A stretch of 18,480 nt of DNA from Temnopleurus reevesii (taxonomy: Eukaryota > Echinodermata > Echinoidea > Temnopleuroida > Temnopleuridae), in NCBI GenBank assembly GCA_036244855.1, contig BQKZ01009151.1, forward strand, positions 1 to 18,480, given 5' to 3'. Shown in pieces: positions 8,938-17,864 of this stretch. The notes below the pieces were generated by a model. That model made no database searches. It worked only from the letters and a program-made list of their open reading frames with translations, and was not told the origin of the DNA. Position numbers and translations under genes: made by a program. Position 1 is the stretch's first letter; every line of letters begins with the position of its first letter.

Positions 8938-8988
8938 AAGTTCGGCTATAAAGACAGAGTTGACTAAATGATGTAAATTCCCACTTAC

Positions 8989-9059
8989 CCATTGCCATTA
9001 TGAGGTCCCTTGTTTTCTAGGTCAGCTTGCTCCAGCTCAAAAACTTGAGAGAAAATACT
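8989..9059 (-). CDS. PDE GAF-domain exon a (SIFSQVFELEQADLE...)
   Basis: A 71-nt exon encoding SIFSQVFELEQADLENKG followed by PHNGN and the first two bases of a Gly codon. The acceptor is tttgcag (AG at 9061-9060) and the donor GTAAGT begins at 8988. It starts in phase 0 and ends in phase 2. The FSxVFELExxDLE pattern matches the GAF-B strand and acidic linker of PDE5-type enzymes, which precede the helix contacting cyclic nucleotide. The Gly/Asn-rich tail is probably a loop of variable length. The preceding exon, which should carry the strand with the usual Cys-Ser-x-Phe-Leu-type core, was not found in the 9.4 kb to the right. Confidence 0.82.
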
Positions 9060-9483
9060 CTGCAAATTCAAAAGAACACAAATACGATTCAATAATAAGA
9101 TGCTAGAGAAAACAACTCATAAAATCAACCAGAATATTGACGAATATGTAAAGATTGGAGAGGAAAGACGAAATGAAGATTTCATCGATGATTCTAAAAA
9201 TCTAGGCGGTATTAACCAAGTCATTCTCCAAATTAAGAATGACTTTAAGAAAGACTGGAGTACACTTTAAAATGATTTTCAATCATTCAATACCAGAACT
9301 GAGACCCGTCGTTCGTTCTTGAGTCATTAAGTTGTTGAAACATCGCCCTGAATACAACGGCCCTAGTGCTAGTGAATTAACACACCGTCAAATGGGATGT
9401 CAGAATATTTGTCATTATGTTAGGGTTTTCAAGATGGTGTCTGCAGTAAGTATGCTGGTTCATAAAAACACTGACAATTTGAA
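9060..9483. other. Unassigned sequence upstream of exon a
   Basis: Presumed intron upstream (in gene direction) of PDE exon a. AT-rich; no further exon or repeat was recognised. Confidence 0.45.
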
Positions 9484-9600
9484 TGATAATGACACTGCTC
9501 TTCTAAAGCGCATATCACTTCTCTTAATATGTGTACGTCCATATGCGCTTAATCTACGATGAGTTCAGTATTATTACCCTGGCTTTAGCAATAGCATTTG
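9484..9600 (-). mobile_element. SINE 3'-region fragment, minus strand
   Basis: Its reverse complement contains GCTAAAGCCAGGGTAATAAT, exactly the phrase at about 16780-16799, followed by two spaced AGCGC/GCGCT motifs and CATTATCATT. It matches the 3' region of the 8114-8391 SINE and of the 16780 fragment. Confidence 0.65.
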
Positions 9601-10194
9601 AAGATCACTAAAGGTAAACTGAACAGATATTATGTTCCCTTTGCTCCCCTTATTAAAGGGGGTAAAATGAAAACACTTGATTGGGGACATTAAGGGCATG
9701 CATGTATTTGGCAGGAGGGGGACGGGGGGAAGAAGGATCGATAAGCTGGGGGAGAAAATGCCACTCTTGAAAAATGAAGCAAAAAGGAGAATAAAGGTAA
9801 AAGTTAGAGAAATAGAACTGATGACATCTTTTCTTACTTGCTCACTGGTCATCTTCCTGCTGAAACATTTTTTTCTTCAATTGATGTTTGGCCCCTTTTT
9901 ACTTTTAGGTACAATACTGGATAAGCAGTAATAAGGCCTAAAAAAAAAATGGTTCTCAATGAAATGAAGTACTTCTCCAATGACCTTATTATTTTTTGTC
10001 AAATGGTAATATTAAGTTCACAGTAGGGAAGTCCATTTCTATCATTCCATCATGAGGAAATTTGTCAAACATTGTCAAAAATGCAAAAAAAAAACAACAA
10101 GCTGAAATTTCAAACTGGTCCCAAAGTGTGAAAATTACTGCGCGCAAAAATATTGGCTTATAGGGCATGTACCTTAGTATGTTTGAATGTAGGT
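9601..10194. other. Unassigned sequence
   Basis: It contains a G-rich stretch near 9710-9735 and several A runs. Overlapping open frames on both strands around 9570-9930 show no recognisable domain and are not called. Confidence 0.45.
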
Positions 10195-10199
10195 ATTGA

Positions 10200-10233
10200 T
10201 GTACATGTATGTACATGTATGTACATGTATGTA
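10200..10233. repeat. 10-bp microsatellite (GTACATGTAT)n
   Basis: Three and a half copies of GTACATGTAT, itself nearly palindromic. Confidence 0.85.
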
Positions 10234-10480
10234 TTCATGTATAAATCTAGAGCTGCCAACCTCGCATCTATCAAAATACTATTTTCACAAGAAAACCTAT
10301 TCTAGCTTCTGTGCACTTTCTAACACTGTATCTCTTGAACACTGTACGTCAGATATCTCAAATATCCTATTTGGTCCCATATAGGTGTCCCATTTTCACT
10401 GAATATGCTACAAGTTTGAAGCTTGTTTTATCTATATGTATATCTATCGATGGATTAGTAACCTGTGCATGTAGTTTGGC

Positions 10481-11313
10481 TTAACCCATTGCTTCCCACA
10501 GGGGTTGTTGTTCAAAAGTTGCAATTGAACACAAGTTGCCGTTCCATAGACATTATATACCAGCAATGCAGTCTCAGTATGAAATGCAATCTCTCTAATA
10601 ATGGAACTGAATGAATGGGAATGATTTGAGTTAACCCATTTAAAACCGTGTTATCTAATTCCCATATATATGAGCTATGAGCTATGCAGTCTCAGTGTGC
10701 AATGAATTAATATCACTCTCATATACGATCTGGTTTCAATGTTGCCATTCTATAAAGAGGAAGAATTTTGGTAACCCATTGATAACTGAGTTATCTTATT
10801 CCTATACACAGTATACAGGGCCAATACAATCTTAGTATGCAATGAATTATTATTGATATTGCACCATCTTTCCAATAGAGGAACTCTTCAAAGGCGAAAA
10901 AGTTGGGTTAACCCATATAAAGCCACGTCATCTAATTTCCATATATGAGCTATGAGCTATGCAGTATCAATATGCAATGACTTAATATCTCTCTCATGTG
11001 AACTGGTTTCAATGTTGAGATTCTATAAAGAGGAAGAATTTTGGTAAATCCATTTAGTACTGAGTTATCCAATTCCTATACACAGTATACAGTGCCAACA
11101 CAATCTCAATATGCAATGAATTACTATTGATAATGCACCATCTCGCCAATAGAGAAATTCTTCAAAGGCGAACAATTTGAGTTAACCCATTGAAAACCGA
11201 CTTATCTCATTCCCATATATGAGCTATGAGCTATACAATCTCTGTATGCAATGACTTAATATCGCTCTCATATACGATCTGGTTTCAATGTAAAGATTCT
11301 ATGAGGGGGAAAC
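10481..11313. repeat. Satellite-like array: ~137-bp monomers alternating as two types (A/B)
   Basis: Monomers open with TTAACCCATT or a variant at 10481, 10631, 10771, 10908, 11044 and 11182. Type A (10631, 10908, 11182) has CCCATATATGAGCTATGAGC and CTCATATACGATCTGGTTTC or variants. Type B (10771, 11044) has CTATACACAGTATACAG, GCACCATCT and CTTCAAAGGCGAA. The order is B'-A-B-A-B-A, so the real repeat is a ~273-bp dimer. The first unit (B') is degenerate and contains MITE fragment copy 4. A and B share the opening and the ATGCAATGAATTA/CTTAATAT region, showing common origin. The gene-like flanks suggest a small interspersed block, not a centromere. Confidence 0.85.
10501..10545. mobile_element. 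Copy 4 of the MITE family, left-end fragment inside the satellite
   Basis: GGGGTTGTTGTTCAAAAGTT followed by GCAATTGAACACAAGTTGCC matches the first ~45 bp of the MITE. The rest is missing. It interrupts the first, most degenerate satellite unit. Confidence 0.7.
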
Positions 11314-11539
11314 ACAAAGCCTGGGAGCCAGGAAACGATCAACTTCATTTTATCTCTTTACGAGGGCACCACTGAACGCACCTGTCCCCCTCAGCGGCGC
11401 AGACAGTATTCTTTCAGTAAAGGGCGATGAGAGCGAATCATACTTTGTAGATTCGCCCCTTCTCTGCCCCCCTCCCCCTCCCATCCCTGCCGCCTCTAGT
11501 TCATCGGGGAAAAATCATTCCCAAAATGCTTGTCATTAG
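11314..11539. other. GC-richer unassigned stretch with a small hairpin
   Basis: At 11427-11462 GGGCGA/TCGCCC and GCGAATC/GATTCGC can pair. It is followed by a CCCCCTCCCCCTCCC run at about 11468-11482. No gene was recognised. Confidence 0.4.
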
Positions 11540-11710
11540 TTTAATTTAATTTTGCAGCTTTATATTTCTATGTATGCATATTTACTTTTGTACTTTTCTT
11601 GTGTTTTTCTGTTGTTGGGCCCCTGTGAAAACAGTGCTGTTATCACTGACTGGGCAACCCTACTGAAATGAAACAAATAAACAAATGAAATAAACTTAAA
11701 AAAAAACATG
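11540..11710 (+). mobile_element. Probable 3' end of a non-LTR retrotransposon
   Basis: A T-rich stretch leads to GTTGTTGGGCCCCTGTGAAA, a GACTGGGCAACCCTACTGAA segment and an A-rich AAAT/AAAC tail with a final run of eight or more A (about 11664-11708). A unique stretch followed by a simple A-rich tail is the usual look of a 5'-truncated LINE 3' end. The family assignment is from memory and uncertain; no reverse transcriptase is present. Confidence 0.5.
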
Positions 11711-12006
11711 TTTTTCTCTCTGTACAAAAATGCAATTATCATAGAGAATTGGGGAAGGATGAACAAGAAATTTGTGCACAATTGTAGTATTCTGCCTAAA
11801 TTCTACCTACATTCTATGTTTGCACATTATGAGACAACTGATCAACTATCTTCAATTATTCTTCACCATAATGAAACTCTTTCAATGCGATAAATTTCTA
11901 TATAGACTAGATGTAAAATGATTCTTGACTGATTATCATATTGTAATATGCAGTTTTCTGCTGATTTGGCTTCCCTCAATAAATATGTGAATTAAATAAA
12001 TACATA

Positions 12007-12182
12007 GGGGGTGTTGCCAAAAAGTTGCAATTGATCGCAAGTTGCAGTTGATCGGAACGCGTCAATCAAAATCATTGTTTCATGCGCGTCTTGTTAGATG
12101 CACATACCGTGCGTGAATGGAAATGTGCAGCAAAATTTGCAAAGTTGCGGTTGATTTGCAGTTGATTTTGAGCAACACCCGC
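12007..12182. mobile_element. Copy 5 of the MITE family, complete (176 bp)
   Basis: It runs from GGGGGTGTTGCCAAAAAGTT to GATTTTGAGCAACACCCGC. Both sides carry ATA (12004-12006 and 12183-12185), consistent with a 3-bp target duplication. It has the same length as copy 6 and is non-coding. Confidence 0.9.
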
Positions 12183-12248
12183 ATAGATGAGTAAATGGAG
12201 CAAAAAGGTGTAAGTTTAAGCATCCTCAGTGATGCCAACCCGTACAGA

Positions 12249-12424
12249 ATATGCATGAAGTGCAGTTTCATATAAATATGAAGGCTTTCATTACAGGTGA
12301 TTGGCTGAGAGTATGGTTTTTGTTGCCATATCTACTAACTCACTTATGTTCAGCTTTTACCACATGCAGCCACTAAATCGTAATGAAAGCCTTACACTTG
12401 TATAAAACAGCATCTCATGAATAT
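12249..12424. repeat. Foldback element with ~45-bp imperfect inverted arms
   Basis: The left arm (12249-12294) ends AAGGCTTTCATTAC. The right arm (12380-12424) begins with its exact complement GTAATGAAAGCCTT. Outward the arms keep pairing with mismatches: ATGCATGA/ATTCATGA, then GTTTCATATAA/GTTTTATACAA. The 85-bp middle is unpaired. No target duplication was identified; it may be a MITE of unknown class. Confidence 0.75.
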
Positions 12425-12429
12425 CCTGC

Positions 12430-13330
12430 GCTTAGGGACATAATTTGTGATAAGCATGTTACAAATGCTGTCAATTATTATTATCATTATATTCTAGAAC
12501 AGTTGGCATTACAGGCAGGAGCATATCACGCAAATATCCAGAGTGAGAAATACGACAAATTCCACTTCCGCTTCCATCAAACGATCCCCCCCCCAACTTC
12601 AAACATATTCACAATACATGCGGGCTGGACACAGACAGCACGAAGCCTACCGCGACCCATCGCCTCGACTCACGTGTGAAAACGAACACGATTTGTATCC
12701 TCTATTCACTACACTTAAAATAGAGTCTGTAAGCCTTAAAGGCATATCGCATGGGGGCCACAACAGGTTGCATGGCCTCTTGAGAACGACTCGGTTTGCT
12801 CGCTCAAGTGGAAATGCATCTTGCGGACTAGATGGGGCCTAACCGTTGGTTGTCGCAGGAAATGATTCTCACCCATCGAGTGAAAACAACTCGTTAGAAT
12901 CTGCTCAGGAATTATTCATCATCACGAATAGAAACTTCAGTCAGCAAAGGAGATGTATTCAGAACCTCGATACATTTCGTGAAATAACAAATTCATAGAC
13001 ACTCTAGGATGTGGGTGTCCATCAAAATTAATAACAGACATTTCCCTTATAACGGTTGAATGATATGTTTCTGCTGAGAAAATGATGAATAGAATCTGTA
13101 TACCATTCGTCTATAAAAATACATTCATTGAATCAATGCATAAAATGCATTCTTGGACAGCGCCATCATAGTTTTCGTTAAAAACGACAGGTCATTACTC
13201 TTGTTGGCTGTTATTGCCATCATCATCACATCCAATAGCATCTAAAATACCCTACCCCTAACAAAGACTGTGCAAATGTTTTTATTCTTTGTCACATACT
13301 AGCATTAAGCATACACCAAATTTCCTAATA
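12430..13330. other. Unassigned 900-bp stretch
   Basis: The part at 12560-12850 is richer in G+C, has a C run at about 12585-12594 and is open in overlapping plus-strand frames of about 98 codons. No domain, splice border or database-like motif is recognisable. The rest is AT-rich intergenic or intronic DNA. Confidence 0.4.
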
Positions 13331-13331
13331 T

Positions 13332-13615
13332 AGGGTCTGCATCTTCAGACTGCATCAACCAAGCAGTACCCTCTATATCTACCATACTTGTCCCTCTTAC
13401 GATTGATTGCTAGTCTGTAAACACAGACCTTTCGCTTCCATTTTGCAATCTGCATAGTGCATAATGCAGCGTCTGTAATTAGAGACTACATAATAAGTGC
13501 AGTTTCAAAGCATTCAATGCATGATGGACAATAGTCTCTGATTACAGACTCTGGATTATACACTCCTAAGCATAATTCCAAATTCAAAGCTAAATCCAAA
13601 GTCTGTGTCAGTATA
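13332..13615. repeat. Cluster of short GTCTG...CAGAC palindromes
   Basis: Small hairpin-forming words recur about every 60-75 bp: GTCTGCATCTTCAGAC (13335), GTCTGTAAACACAGAC (13413), GTCTGTAATTAGAGAC (13471), GTCTCTGATTACAGAC (13534), and a half-site GTCTGTGTC near 13601. The 13471 and 13534 words are inverted copies with one mismatch. The intervening sequence is weakly similar at most. Confidence 0.5.
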
Positions 13616-13762
13616 GCCATTCTGTTTGCAATGTAAGTGTCTACTTTAGATGTAATATAACAGTCATCAGATGTCTACATGGACCATGTCATTACAATCT
13701 ATTGCTGTGTGAACTTATTTGTTTGGAGCTCCAACAATTCTACAGAAACCTACTCTCTCTTA

Positions 13763-13938
13763 GGGGGTGTTGCTCAAAGGTTGCAATTGATCGCAAGTTG
13801 CAGTTGATCGGTACGCGCCAGTCAAAATCATTGTTTCATGCGCGTCTTGTCAAATATGCACACAACGTGCGAATAAAAATTCGCGTTTTAATTTGCAAAG
13901 TTGCAGTTGATTTGCAGTTGATTTTGAGCAACACCCCC
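13763..13938. mobile_element. Copy 6 of the MITE family, complete (176 bp), cleanest ends
   Basis: The ends GGGGGTGTTGCTCAAA and TTTGAGCAACACCCCC are a perfect 16-bp inverted repeat. TTA flanks both sides (13760-13762 and 13939-13941). The left interior has a tandem TTGCAATTGATCGCAAGTTG/CAGTTGATCGG pattern and the right interior GTTGCAGTTGATTTGCAG. The 3-bp TWA-like duplication plus G-rich ends fits PIF/Harbinger-type MITEs. Non-coding. Confidence 0.92.
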
Positions 13939-14094
13939 TTACTCTTATATATGCTCAAATCTAAAATATACATCCAAATATATTTTATGACTTTAAAATC
14001 TATGATATTGAGCTACTAATCCACGAACAACTCTACTTTGTTTTAGTCAAATAGTGCCTTTAAACTTTACTCTTGAATACACCAACACCTATAT

Positions 14095-14150
14095 TCACAC
14101 ATATATCCAGACATACGTATACACATAAATACACACATACACACACACTT
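14095..14150. repeat. (CA)n-rich microsatellite
   Basis: Interrupted ACAC/ATAC runs. A second, purer (CA)n run lies at about 14488-14510, just past the hAT-like element. Confidence 0.8.
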
Positions 14151-14254
14151 ATGCCCCTAATCTACATTTTGTACCACATGGAATTCTACTTGTAAATGTG
14201 AACAATACACGTCAGAGAAAAATAAGAACCTACCATAGATGTACATCTAATACA

Positions 14255-14451
14255 GAGTTGCCAACCTGAAAATTCATATTTCAGGGAGATTTTTCCATAA
14301 AATCAGTAAGATCCTCCTCTTTAATACACAATCCAATGGAGAAAATCAATGTATGAATCAGGGAGATTGCTGAAAATCTGACATTTCTCCCTAAAAACTT
14401 ATCTCATTTTCAGGGAGTCTCCTGCTCAATCAGGGAGACTTGTCAGCTGTG
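14255..14451. mobile_element. hAT-like non-autonomous element with 8-bp target duplication
   Basis: CTAATACA occurs immediately before (14247-14254) and immediately after (14452-14459) this 197-bp segment. The ends CAGAGTTGCCAAC and, inverted, CACAGCTGACAAG are similar. The interior repeats TCAGGGAGA-like words at least three times. An 8-bp duplication and CAG...TTGCCAA ends are typical of hAT transposons. No transposase is encoded. Confidence 0.75.
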
Positions 14452-14597
14452 CTAATACACACATATACATAAAACATGCACGAACATACACAAACACACA
14501 CACACACACATACTCAAACCTGCTTTTTATTAACAAATTTTGGTAATCCTATAGAGGACTACATAAAGTTCTTAACATTGATTAGTGATAAATCATA

Positions 14598-14630
14598 ATT
14601 GTTGAAACTCTTTATTATTATTTCAACAAT
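14598..14630. repeat. Perfect 10-bp stem hairpin
   Basis: ATTGTTGAAA (14598-14607) pairs exactly with TTTCAACAAT (14621-14630) around a 13-nt AT-rich loop. The flanks do not pair. Function unknown. Confidence 0.7.
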
Positions 14631-14837
14631 GTATTCTTGGAACTCTGATTTTAGCTTGCAAAATTAGTATCCTACCTCTAATGCCCAAATAAAAACGTAC
14701 AATAAAAACAAGCAACTTAATCTCACAAAAGGCTTTCGAAAAGGTAAGGAGAGAGCCTTTTTTGTTTCTAAGGCAATCTATTGAAAATAACGTAATGGGG
14801 TAAGAAGGGCACAATCATGAATATATATTCAATGCTA

Positions 14838-16010
14838 TCTTGGTAAGATGTGAATATATTGATACAAATGATCTAGCACCGTCTCTCTTAGACACCAAGA
14901 TACAAATACATCTTTAATGTAGTAGTCAATTATGTGCAAACATATAAATCTTGGTAATATATGAACCCACAAGAACATGTTTGGTGCTGACTGCATAAGC
15001 ACATCTTTTGTATTACAGTCTACTATTATGCACATCTACATTTTTAACACAATCTCAGTTAGATGTAAATGCATGACTACCCATTTGGTGTCAAACACAG
15101 CTATTATTGCACATCTTTGGTGTTGACGGCATAAATACACCTTTGGTGTTACATCTTAATACTGTGCACATCTTACGCAATCTAAATTAGATGTGAAGGC
15201 AGTAGTATAACTTTGGTGCTTACAGCTAGAGTACCATTACATGTAGGCATGAGTATAACTTTGGTGTTTACAGCTAGAGTACCATTACATGTATGCATGT
15301 CTAACACCAAAATGCAAAGGTTTATATTTCGTTTATGACTAGTCTCCCAAAGTCTAATGTTATGTCCTATCATGTGTGTTAGATATGAATATACAAGCGA
15401 AGTGAATGTGTTATATTCTACCATTAGGCACATCCAACACTCTCTCTCTCGTATATCAATACATAGATACACGTTTGGTGCTATAATCTACCATTATGAA
15501 ATATAACATCATCCATTTTACACCATAATATTCTACCAATAAGTCAATCTAACACTATCTCCCATATACTTATGCATAGGTACACCTTTGGTGTTATAAT
15601 CTACCATTATAAAATCTAACATCCTACAAATTACACCATCACAATGTACCAATAGCTAAATCTAACACTATCTCCCAAACATTAACAGGTACACCTTTGG
15701 TGTTATCATCTATCATTATACAATCGAACATCTTCCAAATCACACCATTGCATTCTACCAATGGGTAAATCTAACACCATCTCGCAAACAGGTTCACTTT
15801 TGGTGTTGTAATCATCTCCCATTATAAATCTTAAACCATCCAAATTACACCAAATAGGTAAATCTAACACTATCTCCCATATATTAACACACAGGTACAC
15901 CTTTGGTGTTATAATCTACCATTATGCAATCTAACATCCTCCAAATTAAACCAGCATATTACACAATGATATTCCACACATAGGTAAGTATAGCACTATG
16001 TAAGTTAGAT
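14838..16010. repeat. Degenerate tandem array, ~103-113 bp period, core ACACCTTTGGTGTTATAATC
   Basis: The core TTTGGTG recurs at 15474, 15587, 15696, 15799 and 15902 (spacings 113, 109, 103, 103 bp), each followed by a version of ATAATCTACCATTAT and then AATCTAACAC...TATCTCCCA. Older, more diverged units extend left to about 14838, including two close copies at about 15210-15300 that share ACAGCTAGAGTACCATTACA. In the best units ACACC-TTT-GGTGT forms a 5-bp stem. Open minus-strand frames across the array only mirror the period and are not genes. Confidence 0.8.
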
Positions 16011-16779
16011 ATGTATGTGCAAGCATGCCTTTTAAGAATGAAAATATTCAATCTTTAAACAAGAAACCAATTCATTCAGACACATCTATAACCAGTGAAT
16101 ATGGCCAGAGCTCAATTACCTTGAATTCATAGAGGCTTCTTTTTGCTTTTTTTTATACTAGAGAAAAGGAAACCACAATTCCTTCAAATCATCTCCTCAA
16201 AAACATTTGACTCCAAATAAATGAAAGCAAACATTTCCCTGGAAGAAGATTTACATGTAGATCTTTGCTGAAAGAAAAGTGGAAAACCTAACCAAAGCCC
16301 AAGCTACAATTGGTAATAAAAACATGAAACATTAAGGGAGTCTGATGAAAGCATTGCACAATATCACAGGTAAGGAATTCTTAGAAGTCGAAAAATCAGA
16401 CTGAGAAAAATTATTTGATGTGAATAAAGCAGACGGCTGTCTTCCAGTCAAACCATTGCATGTAAGACAGCATCGTAGAATCAGCCGACGCCAGGCGTGA
16501 AATGACAGGGTTTTAATTAGCTATAGGGCTGGTTCTTTCAACGCCTATCTGGACGTATTTATCTTCCGGTGCGCCGAGGAACGGGGGAAAGATTTACACC
16601 TGAACGAATAAACTGTGAGGGAGCATCCCTCCTTTGTTTTCTCTTCCTTCCGTTCTCTCACTTTCCTCACTCCTCAATCGTCATGCCGACCACAAGCACA
16701 AATAGCACACAAACTGGACAATGTAAACAGAAACCCACTAAAGATTTCACAATGGATCTAGTAACCTAATAGCTGCACT
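16011..16779. other. Unassigned sequence
   Basis: Mostly AT-rich, with a slightly CpG-richer part at 16480-16600. A 66-codon plus-strand frame from 16569 has no recognisable content. No exon of the PDE gene was identified with confidence. Confidence 0.4.
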
Positions 16780-16880
16780 GCTAAAGCCAGGGTAATAATG
16801 CTGCAATTGTGGAGCGCTTAGGGAATTCTACATAAAGAGTTGATAAGCGCTATATGAAGGCCAGTCATTATCAAAAGAAG
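16780..16880 (+). mobile_element. SINE 3'-region fragment, plus strand
   Basis: GCTAAAGCCAGGGTAATAAT, GGAGCGCTTAGGG and ATAAGCGCTATATGAAGG appear in the same order as in the full SINE at 8114-8391 (read on its own strand). The head is missing and the tail is reduced to CATTATC. Confidence 0.7.
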
Positions 16881-17116
16881 GGAGCTTCCCCATCATTCAG
16901 CATATATTTTTGACAGCTGTTCTTACATTTCTTCCCAGAATAACTGGGACAGAAATTTATTTTGTGCAAGCAAGTCATTGTAAGGGATTGTAAGGTCTTG
17001 GATGGGAAGTAACGTGGTTTAGTTTGTCCAATCTCTTTTTCTGATAATTACACAGTGAAGGGAGTCTACACTGTGAAAAGAGAGGCTGCATGTACTTGAA
17101 CTACTATAAAGGCCAA

Positions 17117-17315
17117 TCTTCTAGCATACATCAATTTTAGCAAATTCACTGAATTTCAGACCCTTTCACTCATTAGCAAGTTTTGATTTCATGTTTTTAC
17201 GGTTCATTGTACGCAAGTCAAGGGGCATTTTATTTAGTGTAAATTTGAGTGAATTCATGGTCGAGAAATTAGCAAAAACCAAAACCCCAGCGTAAATTAC
17301 AACTTTTACAGGAAG
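17117..17315. repeat. Dispersed repeat family, copy 2
   Basis: It shares CACTGAATTTCAGACC, CCTTTCACTCATTAGCAAG, TTGTACGCAAGTC and GAGAAATTAGCAAAAACC-like blocks with 5081-5300, in the same order and orientation. Confidence 0.65.
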
Positions 17316-17864
17316 GGGGGCAGTCAAAACTCCATTAGAAAAATTCCCTTTTTTCCAATATATGAATAATTACTCTTGTATTCTGTTTGAAATCTCATTA
17401 CTAATGGTTATTTATCTCTAATGTAACAGATCGAGGATCAAACAAGATATTGACTAACGAAATATAATAGGATTTGAAAGGATAGGCTAGTATATGGTAT
17501 TGCACACACAAACAAGATAGCTTCAAACAATCAAATGAAAACTTGATGATTCTCTTCCAAATTATGTTTCATTCTATATCTATCCTTAATTTTTATTTCA
17601 TTCAAATTTCCTCTCGAGTCCCTCCCTCTCGAGTCCCTCCCTCCCTCTCTTTCTTATTCTGTATTTAATTTGCCATGTTTACACTATATTCGACTAATTA
17701 CAATCCTATAATTACAATTGTGAAAATGCCAAAACTAATCTTGCCAACACATTAAAAAACGCTTAATTTATATCTTCCTCATTACCATACAAATCAACAG
17801 TATCAATAGACACTCACAGATGCACACAGGGACATTCTAACATTGATATACATTGCACACACAC
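17316..17864. other. AT-rich sequence with a pyrimidine-rich repeat
   Basis: Positions about 17610-17652 contain two copies of a CTCTCGAGTCCCTCCCT unit followed by CCCTCTC. Nothing else was recognised. Confidence 0.5.

Larger units (their letters stand above)
2527..9059 (-). other. Partial gene: GAF-domain cyclic-nucleotide phosphodiesterase (PDE5/6/11 group, PDE11 favoured), five exons
   Basis: Five minus-strand exons splice into one continuous 139-residue frame (71+61+48+144+93 nt). Seen directly: every exon has an AG acceptor and a GT donor, and the phases agree. The first junction is phase 2 and completes a Gly codon; the other three, and the final donor, are phase 0. The protein reads as a GAF domain from about its third beta strand to the helix leading into the catalytic domain. 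Known of the family: animal PDE5, PDE6 and PDE11 carry GAF-A and GAF-B ahead of an HD-type phosphodiesterase domain that hydrolyses cGMP or cAMP, and GAF domains bind cyclic nucleotide. The NISDAY-x-DPRFD stretch and the AKQ-x-VALE end are closest, from memory, to PDE11 GAF-B; PDE5 is the alternative. Both ends of the gene are missing. Confidence 0.88.

Noticed and set aside
9677..9931. Overlapping open frames on both strands
   Set aside because: Driven by G/A-rich and T-rich composition; no domain and no convincing splice sites.
10248..10262. Second hAT-like end, AGAGCTGCCAACCT
   Set aside because: No partner end or target duplication was found nearby, so it is at most a solo remnant.
12383..12842. 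Two overlapping plus-strand frames of 98-99 codons
   Set aside because: No recognisable domain, no splice signals fitted, low-complexity prolines from a C run, and composition like the surroundings.
15182..15900. Minus-strand frames with recurring peptides
   Set aside because: The recurrence follows the ~105-bp tandem array; frames are interrupted between units and no domain is visible.
14838..16010. CRISPR-like regularly spaced repeats
   Set aside because: Units are similar along their whole length and drift gradually, the shared core is short, and the context is eukaryotic.
16118..16155. Possible 38-nt minus-strand exon with a good acceptor (TTCCTTTTCTCTAG) and a GTAATT donor
   Set aside because: The encoded peptide is Lys-rich with no match to the expected PDE segment, one frame has a stop, and the donor is weak.
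16792..16875. A separate small palindromic element (GGAGCGCTTAGG...AAGCGCTAT)
   Set aside because: Explained as the 3' region of the SINE family seen in full at 8114-8391.
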